Shown here piece after piece: positions 11,231-23,452 of a DNA stretch of 64,000 nucleotides. This stretch comes from Epiperipatus broadwayi. Taxonomy: Eukaryota > Onychophora > Udeonychophora > Euonychophora > Peripatidae. Below the pieces are notes generated by a model. It was not told where the DNA came from, ran no database searches, and was given only the letters and a program-made list of their open reading frames with translations. Every line of letters starts with the position of its first letter. Within the stretch, counting starts at the first letter, position 1. The stretch is taken from NCBI GenBank assembly GCA_028023455.1, contig JAQFVV010012496.1, positions 186,001 through 250,000 on the forward strand, written 5' to 3'. The translations under genes and the position numbers were made by a program.

Positions 11231-11915
11231 ATCCTGTGCATTCTTTTATATTTTTCAGTTACAAAGTCTTTATTTTTTTAGCATAATTCTGCCATCTATA
11301 ATTAGCTACAAATATTTTTTTTTAGCTTATATGGATTAGTAATTTGTGTGTCTTTTGTTCTCTCCAATTTTTACTTTTATTTTTAATTAGATAAAAAAAA
11401 TATGGACAAAAATTTATACAAACTAAAAAAAAATTAATTGTGACTTTTAAATACGATCACTAAATTTACTTTTTCTTAGGTTTTATCAAATGCCAATATA
11501 TTTGTACCATATATAAATAAATGGTACAATATATATGTTGTATATAATGAGTGTTACTATTCTTTGCCAAATTAATATTCTCTTATATGCTATCTAGAAA
11601 TAGCTTTATCCAATATAACAAAATAAATATACACAAGTATGGATCAAAGGTTTGAAAACTAGCTAAGCATATTAAGTTAAACTATTCATTAGAGCTTTGT
11701 TCCATATGTTTTGTTTTGTTACATGTATTTATTTTGTTACATTGTATTTGAGATAAACCTCATATTACTCTCATTCCATTATCCAATATATAACTCAGAT
11801 AAGCTCATAACTTTCTGATCTTTGCTGGAAATAATTTTTGCAATATAATGATCATGAAAAATAAAACGAAAGATTAGAAGTTAGGGAGATGTGAAGAGAA
11901 AATGAATAAGCATAG

Positions 11916-11987
11916 TTTTTTTTTTTTCATGTGTCCAAGCATCGGCCGGGAAGGCGGCTGTGTTGACCACTCGGCTACCAACGCTTG
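11916..11987 (-). mobile_element. tRNA-derived SINE, copy 3 (internally deleted)
   Basis: On the minus strand it opens with caagcgttggtagccgagtg and ends with ccggccgatgcttggacacatg plus an A-tail. The anticodon arm and variable region are missing. No clear target duplication could be seen. Confidence 0.7.
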
Positions 11988-12518
11988 GTATCTAATTTTG
12001 TGATTTGACAACTAATTGTATTATGGATTTTTTATATTGAGTGTACATTTTAAAGTTCAATTAAACTCAGTCTAAATTATTTTCTAGGTTAATGTACAAA
12101 TAAATCAAATAACTAATTGGCAAATAATAAATTAATATTTTTTGTATCATCTTTCTTTTAGCCTCACGTTCTAACCATTATAATATATAATATCATATAG
12201 CTGTATTTTCTGGTTGAAATATAATTGTATTTTTAGTGATATATTTTTTTTAGTTATTTTCCAGAAGGTTTGTGATGATGGTGTTTTAGTTGTATTTATA
12301 TATTGGGCTATTTCCATCATTTGAATGTCTTTAAAAGAATTTAACTTTATTTAAATATTCCAAATATACTCAACTGTTAGTAATAGCACACAAGTTAGTA
12401 TATGCACATTTCAAGAGGTATTATTCTGGCATGAACAGTAATAATATTAGCATGGGAATTGAACCTGTACCTTTAGATTCTTGAATATTGAATTTTAAGG
12501 TAATACTTTAACTACTTT

Positions 12519-12600
12519 GGCAGGATGGCTCAGTTGGTTAGAGTGTTACCTTAAAATTCAATACTCAAGAATCTATGAGTCCAGGTTTGATTCCCATGGT
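12519..12600 (+). mobile_element. SINE E head, tRNA-like, rightward copy 1
   Basis: Box A-like gatggctcagttggttagag is followed by accttaaaattcaata and box B-like caggtttgattccca. The distance between the boxes (about 45 nt) exceeds a plain tRNA and suggests a long variable arm (class II, Leu/Ser-like). It lies head to head with a leftward copy. A functional tRNA is unlikely because no complete acceptor pairing was found. Confidence 0.6.
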
Positions 12601-12668
12601 ACTTCTATCACTGGTCATGACCAGCAATACTTGAAGAAGAGGGGGAAATAATACCTCTTGAAATGTTG

Positions 12669-12747
12669 TGTGTGGTTCAGTTGGTTAGAGAATTACCTTA
12701 AAATTTAATATGCAAGAATATAAGGGTCCAGGTTTGATTTCTATGCT
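12669..12747 (+). mobile_element. SINE E head, tRNA-like, rightward copy 2
   Basis: It is a diverged repeat of the preceding head: tgtggttcagttggttagag, ttaccttaaaatttaata, gggtccaggtttgatttcta. It is followed by the SINE body and the hairpin motif cacctgaagaagag. It shows that the right half of this element is a tandem of two SINE units. Confidence 0.55.
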
Positions 12748-13047
12748 AGTACTGTCACTAGTCAGGCCAGCAACACCTGAAGAAGAGAGAATACCTCTAA
12801 AGCATTGTGCATATATTACCAGTATGGTATTACTTATAGTTGAATGTATTTGGAATATTTAAATGAAGTTAAATTTTTCTAAAAACATTCAATACTCATA
12901 TTAGCTGATGGAAATAGTCCAATATATAAGTACAGTTTTCTTTAGTTAGTTTATATATAGGGTATATGAGTACAGACTTTCACACAACCCACCACTCTCC
13001 ACTTTATCTCATAACACTGATACACTTGAACACATATATGTTGAAAA

Positions 13048-13112
13048 GATAAATAATCACCAATATACGTATTTCATGCTAAACCAGCAATCATCAGTTG
13101 GTCCAGATTATC
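13048..13112 (-). ncRNA. Hammerhead ribozyme, family A (core intact)
   Basis: Minus strand: outer stem I GATAA with TTATC, inner ACCAA with TTGGT, then CTGATGA, stem II TGCTG-GTT-TAGCA closed by a U/U mismatch, GAAA, palindromic stem III ATACGTAT, and H17 = A. All core positions are conserved. A17 is allowed (H) though C17 is usually best. Stem III folds weakly alone but would give 8 bp between two molecules, as in double hammerheads. Confidence 0.7.
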
Positions 13113-13425
13113 ATCTCCACACATATATGCTGTATATGCTCAGATATATATATTAAGATAGCCAATCCTCATACTTTAATCGACAGGCTTCAATCTGCTC
13201 CACACTCCAACTCTTCAACCATCCATCCAATTGAAAATCTGATGATGGAATGCTCACAAGAATCTCGGCCTCAGGGTGGCCTTTGAGCGTTCCATCATCA
13301 GATTTTCAATTGGATGGATGGTTGAAGAGTTGGAGTGTGGAGCAGATTGAAGCCTGTCCATTAAAGTATGAGGATTGGCTATCTTAATATATATCTGAGC
13401 ACTTATAGCATATATGTGTGGAGAT

Positions 13426-13490
13426 GATAATCTGGACCAACTTATGATTGCTGGTTTAGCATGAAATATGTATATTGGTGATTATTTAGC
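13426..13490 (+). ncRNA. Hammerhead remnant, family A (G5 lost)
   Basis: This is the mirror copy of the ribozyme in the left arm. CTGATGA is CTTATGA here, so the essential G5 is missing, while stem II, GAAA, ATATGTAT and TTGGTG remain. It is expected to be inactive. Confidence 0.6.
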
Positions 13491-13689
13491 TTTTCAACAT
13501 ATATGTATTCAAGTGTATCAATGTTATGAGATAGAGCGGAGAGTGGTGGGTTGTGTGAAAATCTGTGCCCATATACCCTATATATTACATATATAGACAC
13601 AGGTATATAATAAACCTGTGTTCCAGTTATTTAGTTAGTTTATATATATTTTTGTTTCAATATATATATATAATGCCATCCCTATTTTT

Positions 13690-14690
13690 AGTGATAGTTA
13701 CATTTTTTTATAGCTGAAAAAATTTCCTTTCAATACCAATATGCTGTTTTAAGTTTTAGAGCCTGTTATTGTATTCTATAACTTTCCTGGCTAATTCAGA
13801 GTTATATTTTCTTAAGTCATTATTAATACTTTTTATTACCATTTTACAAAACTCTAGATATTAAATTCTTTTCAATGGATCATTGTTAAAAAATTATATT
13901 TCATTATTTTTCATATATTTTCTTGTCTTTGTTAAAAATTTATTGATAATTGGTACTTTTTGTACCATCTATCTTTATTGCAGTTCTTAGTAGATAGTTG
14001 TTAATTTCACTCAAATCTGAACCATCATAAAAGTTTATTAATGTTTTTAAATGATGAACCAGTTTTATTTTAAATTCAATGGAATGTTGCTGAAAGTTTG
14101 GATTATCAATTGTTAATGCTATTGTTCTTAATAGATTTCACTAATTAGCAATTTTGCATCTCACTAATTGATTATCATTTTCTGTGTTGAACCACTTATG
14201 GATGTTACAATTATGACATATATATTTTCTGATGATCAAAATATAATCCAATTCTTATATACTTTTATTTGCATGTTTCCAAGTATTTGCATTTTTCTCA
14301 AAAAAAGACTTCATAATATGCATTTTTTATGCAAAATCTACACATCTAGATCCGCTTTTATTTCTAACATCATAAACCAATTTACTCAAAACATTTGGCA
14401 TCTTTTAATGGTTTACCACTTGTAGCATTAATGCCTTCCTTAATAATTCTAAAAATTTATTTGGTTTAATTAAAAGAATTTTGTGTATCTCTGTACAAAT
14501 TCTCTCCCTCTTTATTAGAGCCTGAACTATCTATCCTTATTTGGTATCTTCCTTTACCCTGAATAACTGATTTGATCCATCTATCTAGTATCATCAATTT
14601 CCACACTGTCTTTTCACTTTTTTATTTGTAATAAATGTTATTTCATTGTACTGCCAATATGTGTCCCCTTTTTAAATCTTCCTACATTTA
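13690..14690 (-). pseudogene. RTE-like LINE fragment, middle part
   Basis: It matches the near full-length LINE over about 54030-55080 in order: aatttcct, caataccaa, gctaattca, gttata, ttttcttaagtc, then tcaaaatataatccaattct and ttctcaaaaaaaga. The region covers the endonuclease and the start of the reverse transcriptase, read from high to low coordinates. Many stops and indels break the frame, so it is an old copy. Both ends are missing. Confidence 0.75.
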
Positions 14691-14699
14691 AGTTATCTG

Positions 14700-15945
14700 T
14701 ACTTATAGGTGGCTACATAGAAGGTTATTATTGATTCACATACAGCATCTGCAATGAGAAAATTTTAACTTTATTGTTACAATAAAGTTTTATATACCAC
14801 ATGAGGCATTCACTCATTCATCAATGTCAGTAAATCAACTTGTTTACGCTACATTTATTTTCAAGCTGCAAGTTGAATGTATCCAAAATTGTTACATTTG
14901 CAATACAATCAATGAATGTTTAAAAGTTAATCAAGCCCCATGTTAGATACCAAAATTGTAAAAGTACATATGGGCAAAAGAGCTCCATTTTAAATTTTAG
15001 TGCCAATTTTCTACACTACAAATTTATATTTTAAGACTCTCTTAATATTCTATTTAATTTTTGTTGAATGAAATTACTAACTATAAGATCTGTGACATTC
15101 TTTGTAAATATAAACCGAAAACAATGCTCTGCAATAATGTATATTTAACATCAAAGGGTACTTTTATTAACAAAATCAGGGCTTAAAATAATAATAATGT
15201 GACTGTGAATTGATGAGAGATGATTGGATATATAAAATAATTAGTACTGATTAAGTGAAAAATCATCCAATTTTATTTACATTGCTAATAAATTATATTA
15301 ATAAGCAAATGGAATTAATAGTTTAAATGAATCCAATCAACTTATAACATTCAATCACAAAGCTGCCATAAATAATTATAAATAAATGTTACATTAAAGA
15401 TTTTATGAAATTTAAATAAATCTTTGGAAAAGTACAACAGGCAAAATGATATTATAATCCTAAACAGTAAGTTACATATAATGATGAGATCCTTTAGTTT
15501 ATTCTCATTACTTGAAACAAACAATATAATGTGTACTAACTATCCAGACATTCATGCATGGCACTGTATGTGCACATAAATGAATAAATAAAATACTATT
15601 AAAATTGTATGTTAAATATACTCCTCTCATTAGGACAAACCAAACAGTTATATTTTTATTTTGAAGGAAATACAAGTAGATAAGATTCTATAGTTACTAA
15701 TTTTAATTTATAAGCAGTGAAAGGAAGGAAGGCAAACCCTGGACTACTATTTTATGGGAAATATATTTGTTAAGACTACTTTATTGTTTAATATTTATTT
15801 ATTCTACTGAAACTTAGAATCATGACTGTGGTTAAGCATATGTTGGGAAGGTCCAATATTAATAGTTTAGAGATGGCAAGGATGTTTCATATTATGATTA
15901 ATAAATTTGAGAAAGCTCAATTTATAAAGTTTAGAAAGGCTCAGA
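14700..15945. other. AT-rich stretch, nothing supported
   Basis: There is no shared repeat or credible gene. A short palindrome aactttattgt/tacaataaagtt sits at about 14768-14790. Confidence 0.5.
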
Positions 15946-17730
15946 TTGGTAATAATTGAAAGTTTGCTAATCTTTTACATGCGCAATTGTCTCTCAGACA
16001 GCCAATCAAATTTTTTTTAAACAGTTGTCTTAAGAATGATCAGGCTTTGACACATGACAGAGATTTTGATAAGAAAAGGATGATACCAACCTTTTCTCAA
16101 CTTAACTTTTATATATATAAGCCAGTCTTAAGCATCTTGGCCTGAAAGCTTGAATATATAAACATATACACTTATCATTCATTGTGTTATTAATTTAAGA
16201 AATTACGATGCAAAATCTCAGATTTACCACACCACAATTTTCTAGATGTTACTATAATTTATCAGCAATGTATGTAAATAATATTTGTCTAAATTGCATG
16301 TTGTTAATAAATTGGTAATAATTGAAAGGTTGCTAATCTTTCACACGCACGATTGTCTCTCAGACAGCCAATCAGATTTTTTTAAACAGCTGTCTTAAGA
16401 ACGATCAGACTTCAACACATGACAGAGATTTTGATAAGAAAAGGATGATACCAACCTTTTCTCAACTTAACTTTTATATATATAAGCCAGTCTTAAGCAT
16501 CTTGGCCTGAAAGCTTGAATATATAAACATATACACTTATCATTAAGATATTATGATGCGAAATCTCAGATTTACTACACCGCAATTTTTTAGATGTTAA
16601 TATAATTTATCAGCAACATATGTAAATAATATTTGTCTAAATCACATTCTTAATAAATTGGTAATAGTTGAAAGTTTGCTAATCTTTCACATGCATGATT
16701 GTCTCTCAGACAGCCAATCAGATTTTTTTTTAAACAGCTGTCTTAAGAATGATCAGGCTTCGACACACGACATAGATTTTGATAAGAAAAGGATGATACC
16801 AACCTTTTCTCAACTTAACTTTTATATATATAAGCCAATCTTAAGTATCTTCACCTGAAAGCTTGAATATATAAACATATACACTTATTATTCATTGTGT
16901 TATTAATTTAAGATATTACAATGCGAAATCTCAGATTTACTACACCGCAAATTTCTAGATGTTAATATAATTTATCAGCAATGTATGTAAATAATATTTG
17001 TCTAAATCACATGTTGTTAATAAATTGGTAATAATTGAAAGTTTTCTAATCTTTCCACATGCATGATTGTCTCTCAGACAGCCAATCAGATTTTTTTTAA
17101 ACAGCTGTCTTAAGAACGATCAGGCTTCAACACATGACAGAGATTTTGATAAGTAAAGGATGATACCAACCTTTTCTCAAATTAACTTTTATATATATAA
17201 GCCAGTTTTAAGCATCTTGGCCTGAAAGCTTGAATATATAAACATATACACTTATCATTCATTGTGTTATTAATTTAAGATATTACAGGGCGAAATCTCA
17301 GATTTACTACACCGCAATTTTGTAGATGTTAATATAATTTATCAGCAACATATGTAAATAATATTTGTCTAAATCATATGTTGTTAATAAATTGGTAATA
17401 ATTGAAAGTTTGCTAATCCTTCACATGCACAATTGTCTCTCAGACAGCCAATCAGATTTTTTTAAAACAGCTGCCTTAAGAATGATCAGGCTTCGACACA
17501 TGACAGAGATTTTGGTAAGAAAATAATGATACCAACCTTTTTTCAACTTAACTTTTATATATATAAGCCAGTCTTAAGCATTTTGGCCTGAATGCTTGAA
17601 TATATAAACATATACACTTATCATTCATTGTGTTATTAATTTAAGATAATACGGTGCGAAATCTCAGATTTACTACACCTCAATTTTCAGGATGTTAATA
17701 TAATTTATCAGCAATGTATGTAAATAATAT
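15946..17730. repeat. Tandem satellite, about 365-bp unit, five copies
   Basis: Units start with ttggtaata at 15946, 16312, 16658, 17025 and 17392 (spacings 366, 346, 367, 367). Shared marks are ctctcagacagccaatcag, aaacagctgtcttaagaa, aggatgataccaacctttt, tatataagccagtcttaag and atgcgaaatctcagattta. The unit holds a run that reads open in one copy (about 66 codons) but is closed in others, so it is not a conserved gene. The copies are very similar, suggesting recent amplification or homogenisation. Confidence 0.9.
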
Positions 17731-17734
17731 TAAA

Positions 17735-18840
17735 ACTTAAAATAGATTAAATGTAAGAGAAGCTAAATATAAAAGATTAAAGTTGGAATCCCAAACTTTT
17801 CAGGAACAATTACTAACCGAACATAAAATCTTATGTAATGAACTCAGGGATTATAAGTAAGAAATGATAGACTCACATTCAATTTTTAAATTAGAAGTTA
17901 AAAAATAAATAGAAATGATGAATTATAAAGGAAAAAAAAATATAATGAATAGGTTAGAAAAACAGTGTAATCATTGATAGATTTAAATCTGACAACAAAC
18001 TACAGAAGGAATTTCAAGGTCATCTTCAAACATGTATACATGGAAATCCTACAAAGATAGATGAAACTCAAATAAAGAGTAATGGTGATAATGTTGAAGA
18101 TTAAGAAGAAAATGAAGATAAGGAAATCAAAGACAAAATTAAGAACTGAGATACTGAAGAATTTAAACAAACAATAGAATTAGCAGTAGATAATTTCAAA
18201 CAAGAAATAGTAGATGTTAGTACTAATTTAGCTAAAACAAATAAAAATCATTTAGAAGTTAATCAAAATATAAAAAAACATAAATCAGTAAGGAATTGCA
18301 GAAAAAGATTCACAACAAAGGTGGACAAATATTGTCAGAGATTAACCATAGAAAAACAGGATGTTCAGATTATACTAGATTCAAATAATGAAGATAAAGA
18401 TATAATTATGGAAATTGAGTTTATAGAAAAAACGGAGTAAGAAAAATCGTAAAAGGCATAATTCAGATGTGAACATGTCAATAATTCTTAAAAATCATAC
18501 AAAAGTTAGATGTAAATGATTATTGGTGTTCAATAGACTCAAATGTCTCTCAGTTCATTCATATTCAAAATTTTAGAGAAGAATATGATGAAAATCCTAT
18601 GGAATATCTAACAATGTTGGAAGAACTATTCACTTTAAACATGATGACAGAGTGGGAGAAGATAGCAATAGCAGTTTATCACTTAGGCACAGCTGCTAGA
18701 TCTTGGTGGATGCCACTGTTTGGATTTTCTGGAACTTATTCAGAAATTAATTGCTTATATTTGGGGCAAAGACTGACAAGACACTATAACAACACAAAAT
18801 ATCCCAAAAGAAGTACAGTTTTAGCAAAGGTAACATAGCT
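17735..18840 (+). pseudogene. Ty3/Gypsy-like gag remnant
   Basis: A broken reading frame contains, near its end (18541-18838), a segment with ENPMEYLTMLEELF, WEKIAIAVYHLGTAARSWW and FSGTYSEI. This pattern (an alpha-helical block, then a Leu-Gly-Ala-Trp-Trp cluster) is typical of retrotransposon gag capsid regions. Upstream is a long, charged, Lys/Glu/Asn-rich and probably coiled-coil part with stops and frameshifts. No protease, reverse transcriptase or integrase follows. The assignment rests on residue pattern only. Confidence 0.4.
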
Positions 18841-19078
18841 TAATTTTTTAGGCAGCAAATGGCAAACTGAAAGACCATAATGGCTGTCCATTTATCAGAA
18901 ACAGCTATTGTAAGAATAACACCCTAAAACTTACCCACTTATATTGAGATTATATTAATTGAAAATAAATGTTGCACGATGGGAGAAATTTAGATTATTT
19001 TAGTAACTCTAGAAGCAGGTAATAAACCTAATGAAAATATATGAAAACAAGGAAAAGCTGTCCTGTATATATATATAT

Positions 19079-21251
19079 TGTAATGGGCACATATGCCATT
19101 ACATTATTTTTTTAAAATTAAACATGAAAAATAAAAGTTCGCAAATAAAAATTGAAAGTTAAAATTCTATCTTAAACTCGTATATAAAATCGCACAGATG
19201 AAAAAAATTATTAAAAGAAAACTTTATTAAGGAAAAAAAAAAGTATTTTAAAACTAAATTTTCAGAAAAAAGAACTTAAAAGATTTAATTAAAGATAAAA
19301 ATATATCTTCAAGAATGTATATAAATTAATTAATGCTATTGTAAAATGGAAATGATTATTTTAATTAGTTAAAAGTAAACTAGCCCTTGGGCATTTCAAA
19401 ATATGTAAGCAATGGTCAGACAGGAGAAAAAATAATAGAAACTAATAGCCAATAAAAGAAATCTCTCAGGAATTGGACCTCAATGAAAGGGTCATCATCA
19501 TCATGATGTAATGTTGAGTTGTTCCACATGATTATATACGATGTGACAGATAGATGTTAGTGCTGGAGTGTGCAGGAGAAGGGATTGAAAGGACGCACGC
19601 TTCAATCCCTTCAGTTGTTATTAAAATTGGAAGAAATGGAAACGATCAGTCATTTTCTTATATTCAGAGGACCACAGGATCATCGGAGGAATTTAACGCT
19701 GGATTTCAAACTGGCAAGCAACTGTAAAAGATGAACATTTCTAAAACTGTAAGAACTTTCTAAGACTATAATAAGCTAACTATATTTAAACAGTATTTGA
19801 AAACACTAAGAACTTTAAATTTTAAACTTTCCTAGTATTTAATTGTTACAAATAGAATCCTATCTGACCAAACTAAATTCTTTATTAATAGTGTTATTTG
19901 ATGTATTTTTTATATTATTTATGTAAAATCATTTCCATTTATTTATTTTTTATTCTTTAAGTTTTTATCATGATTTTTTTTGTTTTTTGTTAAATTAATT
20001 ATATAAATGTTAAACTTAAGTTGGGCATGAATGGCTGTATAGATTTGTAAAGTTATATTAGGGGAGGGTAATCTTAGATTATTTGTGTCATTGTTAGATT
20101 GGGTCAATGGATTGGATATATTGGTGTGATTAGTAGATGTAATATTGATTCGCTATGGGCAGAATCGCTTCATACGCCACACACTTGCCGTTTGCCTATG
20201 GAATGGAATTATAAGTCGGCAAGATACCGCAGTTCCTTTCTATGGAGTTTTTTGTTTTATTGCTCTTCTTTGCAGATAGATGTAATATTCCTATCTCATG
20301 AGAAGCAATTTCTTTTCTTAACTGTTGAAGTTTCCTGGGTTTGTGCTGCCATATTTTATTACATTGAATACATCGATATATCAGATGAATTGATGTTGGT
20401 TTGACTACGAACTTTTAACCTAAGGTTAAATAGGGATAGATTGTTTACTTTTCAAAAGCAAATCTATGTGGTCTATTCATACTTGACCCTCAAATAAAAA
20501 TGCATTAAATTTAAGTTGTTTATAGACGCTTGCATGGATTGGTTATCGGTTAAGTATGTTTGGGTTTTCATATTTGATCAAAATATATAGACATTCGATA
20601 AATAATGATACCTTACGGTGAGTATCTAAAATGTATTTATTCAGATGTCTTTTAAGTTATTGGTGACAATGCAAGTATCTTATATGGAATACTATTGGGT
20701 TACATATAAATTTCCCTCCGCAATTGTCAGTAATCAATAATTTTGTATTTTGATCGTTTATGTTTCTTTTGAAATGTTTTTGACCGTGAAATCTATGTAA
20801 CCGATCTATATTCAACATTATAAACAAGCTTTCATAAATTTATATGTGTGAACTTAATTAAAATGTAAAATTATAATATAATAGTAATTAAATGTAAATT
20901 AAAGTAAAGTTAAAAATAATGTTAAATGTTAAAATGTAAACTGATACTAAGACAATTTTAAATCTTATATATATATGTATGTGCGTAAATAAATTTTTGT
21001 ATGTTAATTACTGGCAGTGGCTTATTTTATTCTTTTTTTTTATATATACTCTTATATTATCTTATTAAATCTCTGCTATTCCACTGAGCTAGTGACATGG
21101 GCTAACGACCGGAATCAAAATTTAAAAAAAAAAAAAAAAATTTTTTTTTTTGACTTACGTATCTGCCTACTTTATAAATTTTTCTAGGTTCAAATGCCTA
21201 GATGGCGCCCTGTAGTGCAGTTTACGTAAGTCTACTTTTCCGGATCGTTAC
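19079..21251 (+). mobile_element. Possible long terminal repeat (weak)
   Basis: The segment begins TGTAATGG, which forms a perfect 8-bp inverted repeat with CCATTACA at 19096-19103, and ends with CGGATCGTTACA. LTRs start TG and end CA, and both flanks carry (TA)n, so a short target duplication cannot be told from the microsatellite. It follows the gag remnant directly, as a 3' LTR after an internal deletion would. No second LTR copy is in the window, which leaves this unproven. Confidence 0.25.
19578..19612. other. Perfect 12-bp hairpin
   Basis: GAAGGGATTGAA at 19578-19589 pairs fully with TTCAATCCCTTC at 19601-19612 across an 11-nt loop of above-average GC (AGGACGCACGC). It may be an RNA structure inside the possible LTR. 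Function is unknown. Confidence 0.6.
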
Positions 21252-21254
21252 AAT

Positions 21255-23450
21255 ATATATATAATGCATTATAAATTAATATGTTCGCCAGATTGTTTTT
21301 ACGTCAACATTTTGTTTATGCTTTAATATAAATATATATATATATTTGTTTAACTCTGGATTTTCTACCCAGGATGAATCCAGAACTCAAGATAATTAAT
21401 GCTTTGAAACCTTATTTATTTTATAAATATTATTCAATTCTGAAAGGATGACTTATTAATTGTTTTCTATATATAACTGCTAGTTTTTATTTTAATGTTT
21501 CATACTCTTAAAATATCAAATACAGTCTTTAAATATTCCAGTTATTATAAAATCAACGAAGTTGGGATTGATTTATTTAAAATAGCAGAAAATGGGATGG
21601 GAGTAAATCTTAATGTTTCTTTTACTAAATAAAATCGTCATGTATATTTTATTAATCTTTTCTCTATTGATATTATAGTGGCATAGCATGTTATTTATAT
21701 AAAGTATGACATTCAAACAAGGGTCATCTATTTTAAAGCAGTAAATTATATTTCATGTCATTAGGGACATTCAGTCATACTGCATTACTGATATTCAGCA
21801 TATCTTTGTGTATATATATTACGTGCTTCTAGTCTTCTAATCTGGGGGTTGCGACAAGTTCGAACCCATAGATTTATTCTCATATCTCATTCCGTAGATA
21901 GTTGAGCTATCCGGAATCACATTTATTTCATATAAAAATGCCTCTGGCAGTGATTTCCATAAGTTTGGCACATGCTATGCATATCCACGTTCTTTGTATA
22001 AAAAGGCCTCTGGATGTGATTCTCTATGGCACACTCTATGCCCATCCACTATCTTTGGATAAAAGGCCTGCATGTCGGCAATGACCGTGGCATGCCTATC
22101 CACTTTGTTCTTATCCAGAAGCATGACTTTTCCTATTATTTCTTGGCTAACTTCTTCGTATTATTATTTCTTTTGCTTCATGACCCAGTTTTAATGCTCT
22201 AATATTAAAATTGTGCTCTGCTTAAAAATATATATAAATGCCAACTACTTCTAGTTTTATTAATTAGATTTATTTCAGTGTTATACAATCCCACCATCGT
22301 AACTTATTTCTGTATTTAAGAGTATCTATTTGCCTAGGGGAAAATAAAGCATTCTTCTTAGCAGCGCTAATTAAGTGGATTTTCATTAAATATTTTGTCA
22401 TAGAATTAAATGTAATTTTCAAATGTGTTTTATTTATTTTCACGGTTGTAATGGTGTGAAAATAGCTTATTTCTGTAATGAATCTCGGAACGCTCCCCAA
22501 AATAATGATAGTCACCATGTTTCAGAACCGTATATAAAAGCGTTAATAGTAATTTTATGTAATCCTTTTAATAAACAATTGGCATCTTAATATTGGGGTC
22601 ACTAAAGATGTGTGCTTATTTATCATATATTATTTTGCTAATAAAGAGCATATGAGAAATAATAGCGTGAATGACACTGTAATCATCAACTGCTTGCTCA
22701 TTCATGCACAGACTAATGTTTACAATTAATTTATAAATGTATAATAATTTGTCAGTATATTAAACTAATTTTTATTGTCTAACTTGTCTGAGTAGTTCAA
22801 ATTCCTCTTTTCTCCACTTCCAAAAGTACAGCCATGCTGATATATTATTTTAGTTTAGTCATAATAATAGATGTCTCATTGCCTTCTCATGCTTTGCTAG
22901 TGGGCCAGATTAAAATTAATTCTCATGTACCATCACTATTATGTTATTCATTAGGTGTTTGATCTGGAGCTTATGGAGTGGGTTCGAATCCAGGTTAGTC
23001 CCTGACCTAAATATTGGGCTGGACTGGGTTTGAAGTACATTTTGTGAGTTTCAGTTCATGTTAGATGGATAAACATGTTTTGACCGGTAAATATATATAT
23101 ATGAGTGTGTATAAACTAATTCCACCTTTATTGTTAAAAGGAGGTTGCCTTGACAACAGTTTGAAATTGTTGATTGTTTTTGGGATTGTCTACATACTGA
23201 TTGATTTTTAATGATTATAAACTAATTAATACAGCATTCAAACCAAATGGAACTACTGAAGCAATCATCTCTGATCATAATATGGCCAGATTCTTTAAAA
23301 AAATGGCTGTTCTGCTGATTATAGGTGGCAGGCTGAATAAGGATATAAATAATAGGGCCGATAATTAAATTATATTTTGAACATTATTTGTGATAGTTTA
23401 CTGTTATTTGCTCATACTTTGACATAATGTATTCTATTATATCAAGTACT
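21255..23450. other. AT-rich stretch, nothing supported
   Basis: There is no shared repeat and no gene I can defend. Box B-like strings (gttcgaaccca near 21858, gggttcgaatcc near 22981) occur without a convincing tRNA fold around them. Confidence 0.5.
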
Positions 23451-23452
23451 AT

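Larger units (their letters stand above)
12255..12945. repeat. Fold-back E built from head-to-head tRNA-type SINEs
   Basis: The outer arms (aaggtttgtgatgatggtg, tattgggctatttccatc, ctttaaaagaatttaactttattt on the left; mirrored at 12840-12940) flank tRNA-like heads. One head faces left (about 12451-12520) and two face right (12519-12600, 12669-12747). Downstream of each head lies cacctgaagaagag, a hairpin and cctct(n)aaa(t/c)gttgtg. The same element occurs at 57540-58095. This is an inverted dimer of a Pol III-type SINE plus a partial third copy. Confidence 0.75.
12957..13625. repeat. Family A fold-back element
   Basis: The two arms are near-perfect reverse complements of about 300 bp, meeting near 13260-13285. 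Arm ends read gggtatatgag(t/c)acagac. Outside the right arm the text gacacaggtatataataaacc continues the same unit as in the tandem at 35.6-36.3 kb, so each arm is part of a longer unit. A hammerhead motif lies in each arm, both pointing away from the centre. No protein is encoded. Confidence 0.85.

Noticed and set aside
16658-16858. 66-codon frame in the 365-bp satellite
   Set aside because: Other copies of the unit have stops and indels in the same frame, so it is not conserved as protein.
20099-20404. 101-codon open frame, plus strand
   Set aside because: No domain, odd Trp/Tyr/Cys-rich content, and no supporting context; it lies in the possible LTR and is probably chance.
21840-21900. 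Box B-like gttcgaaccca suggesting a tRNA gene
   Set aside because: No box A or acceptor pairing at the right distance; also rejected for gggttcgaatcc near 22981.
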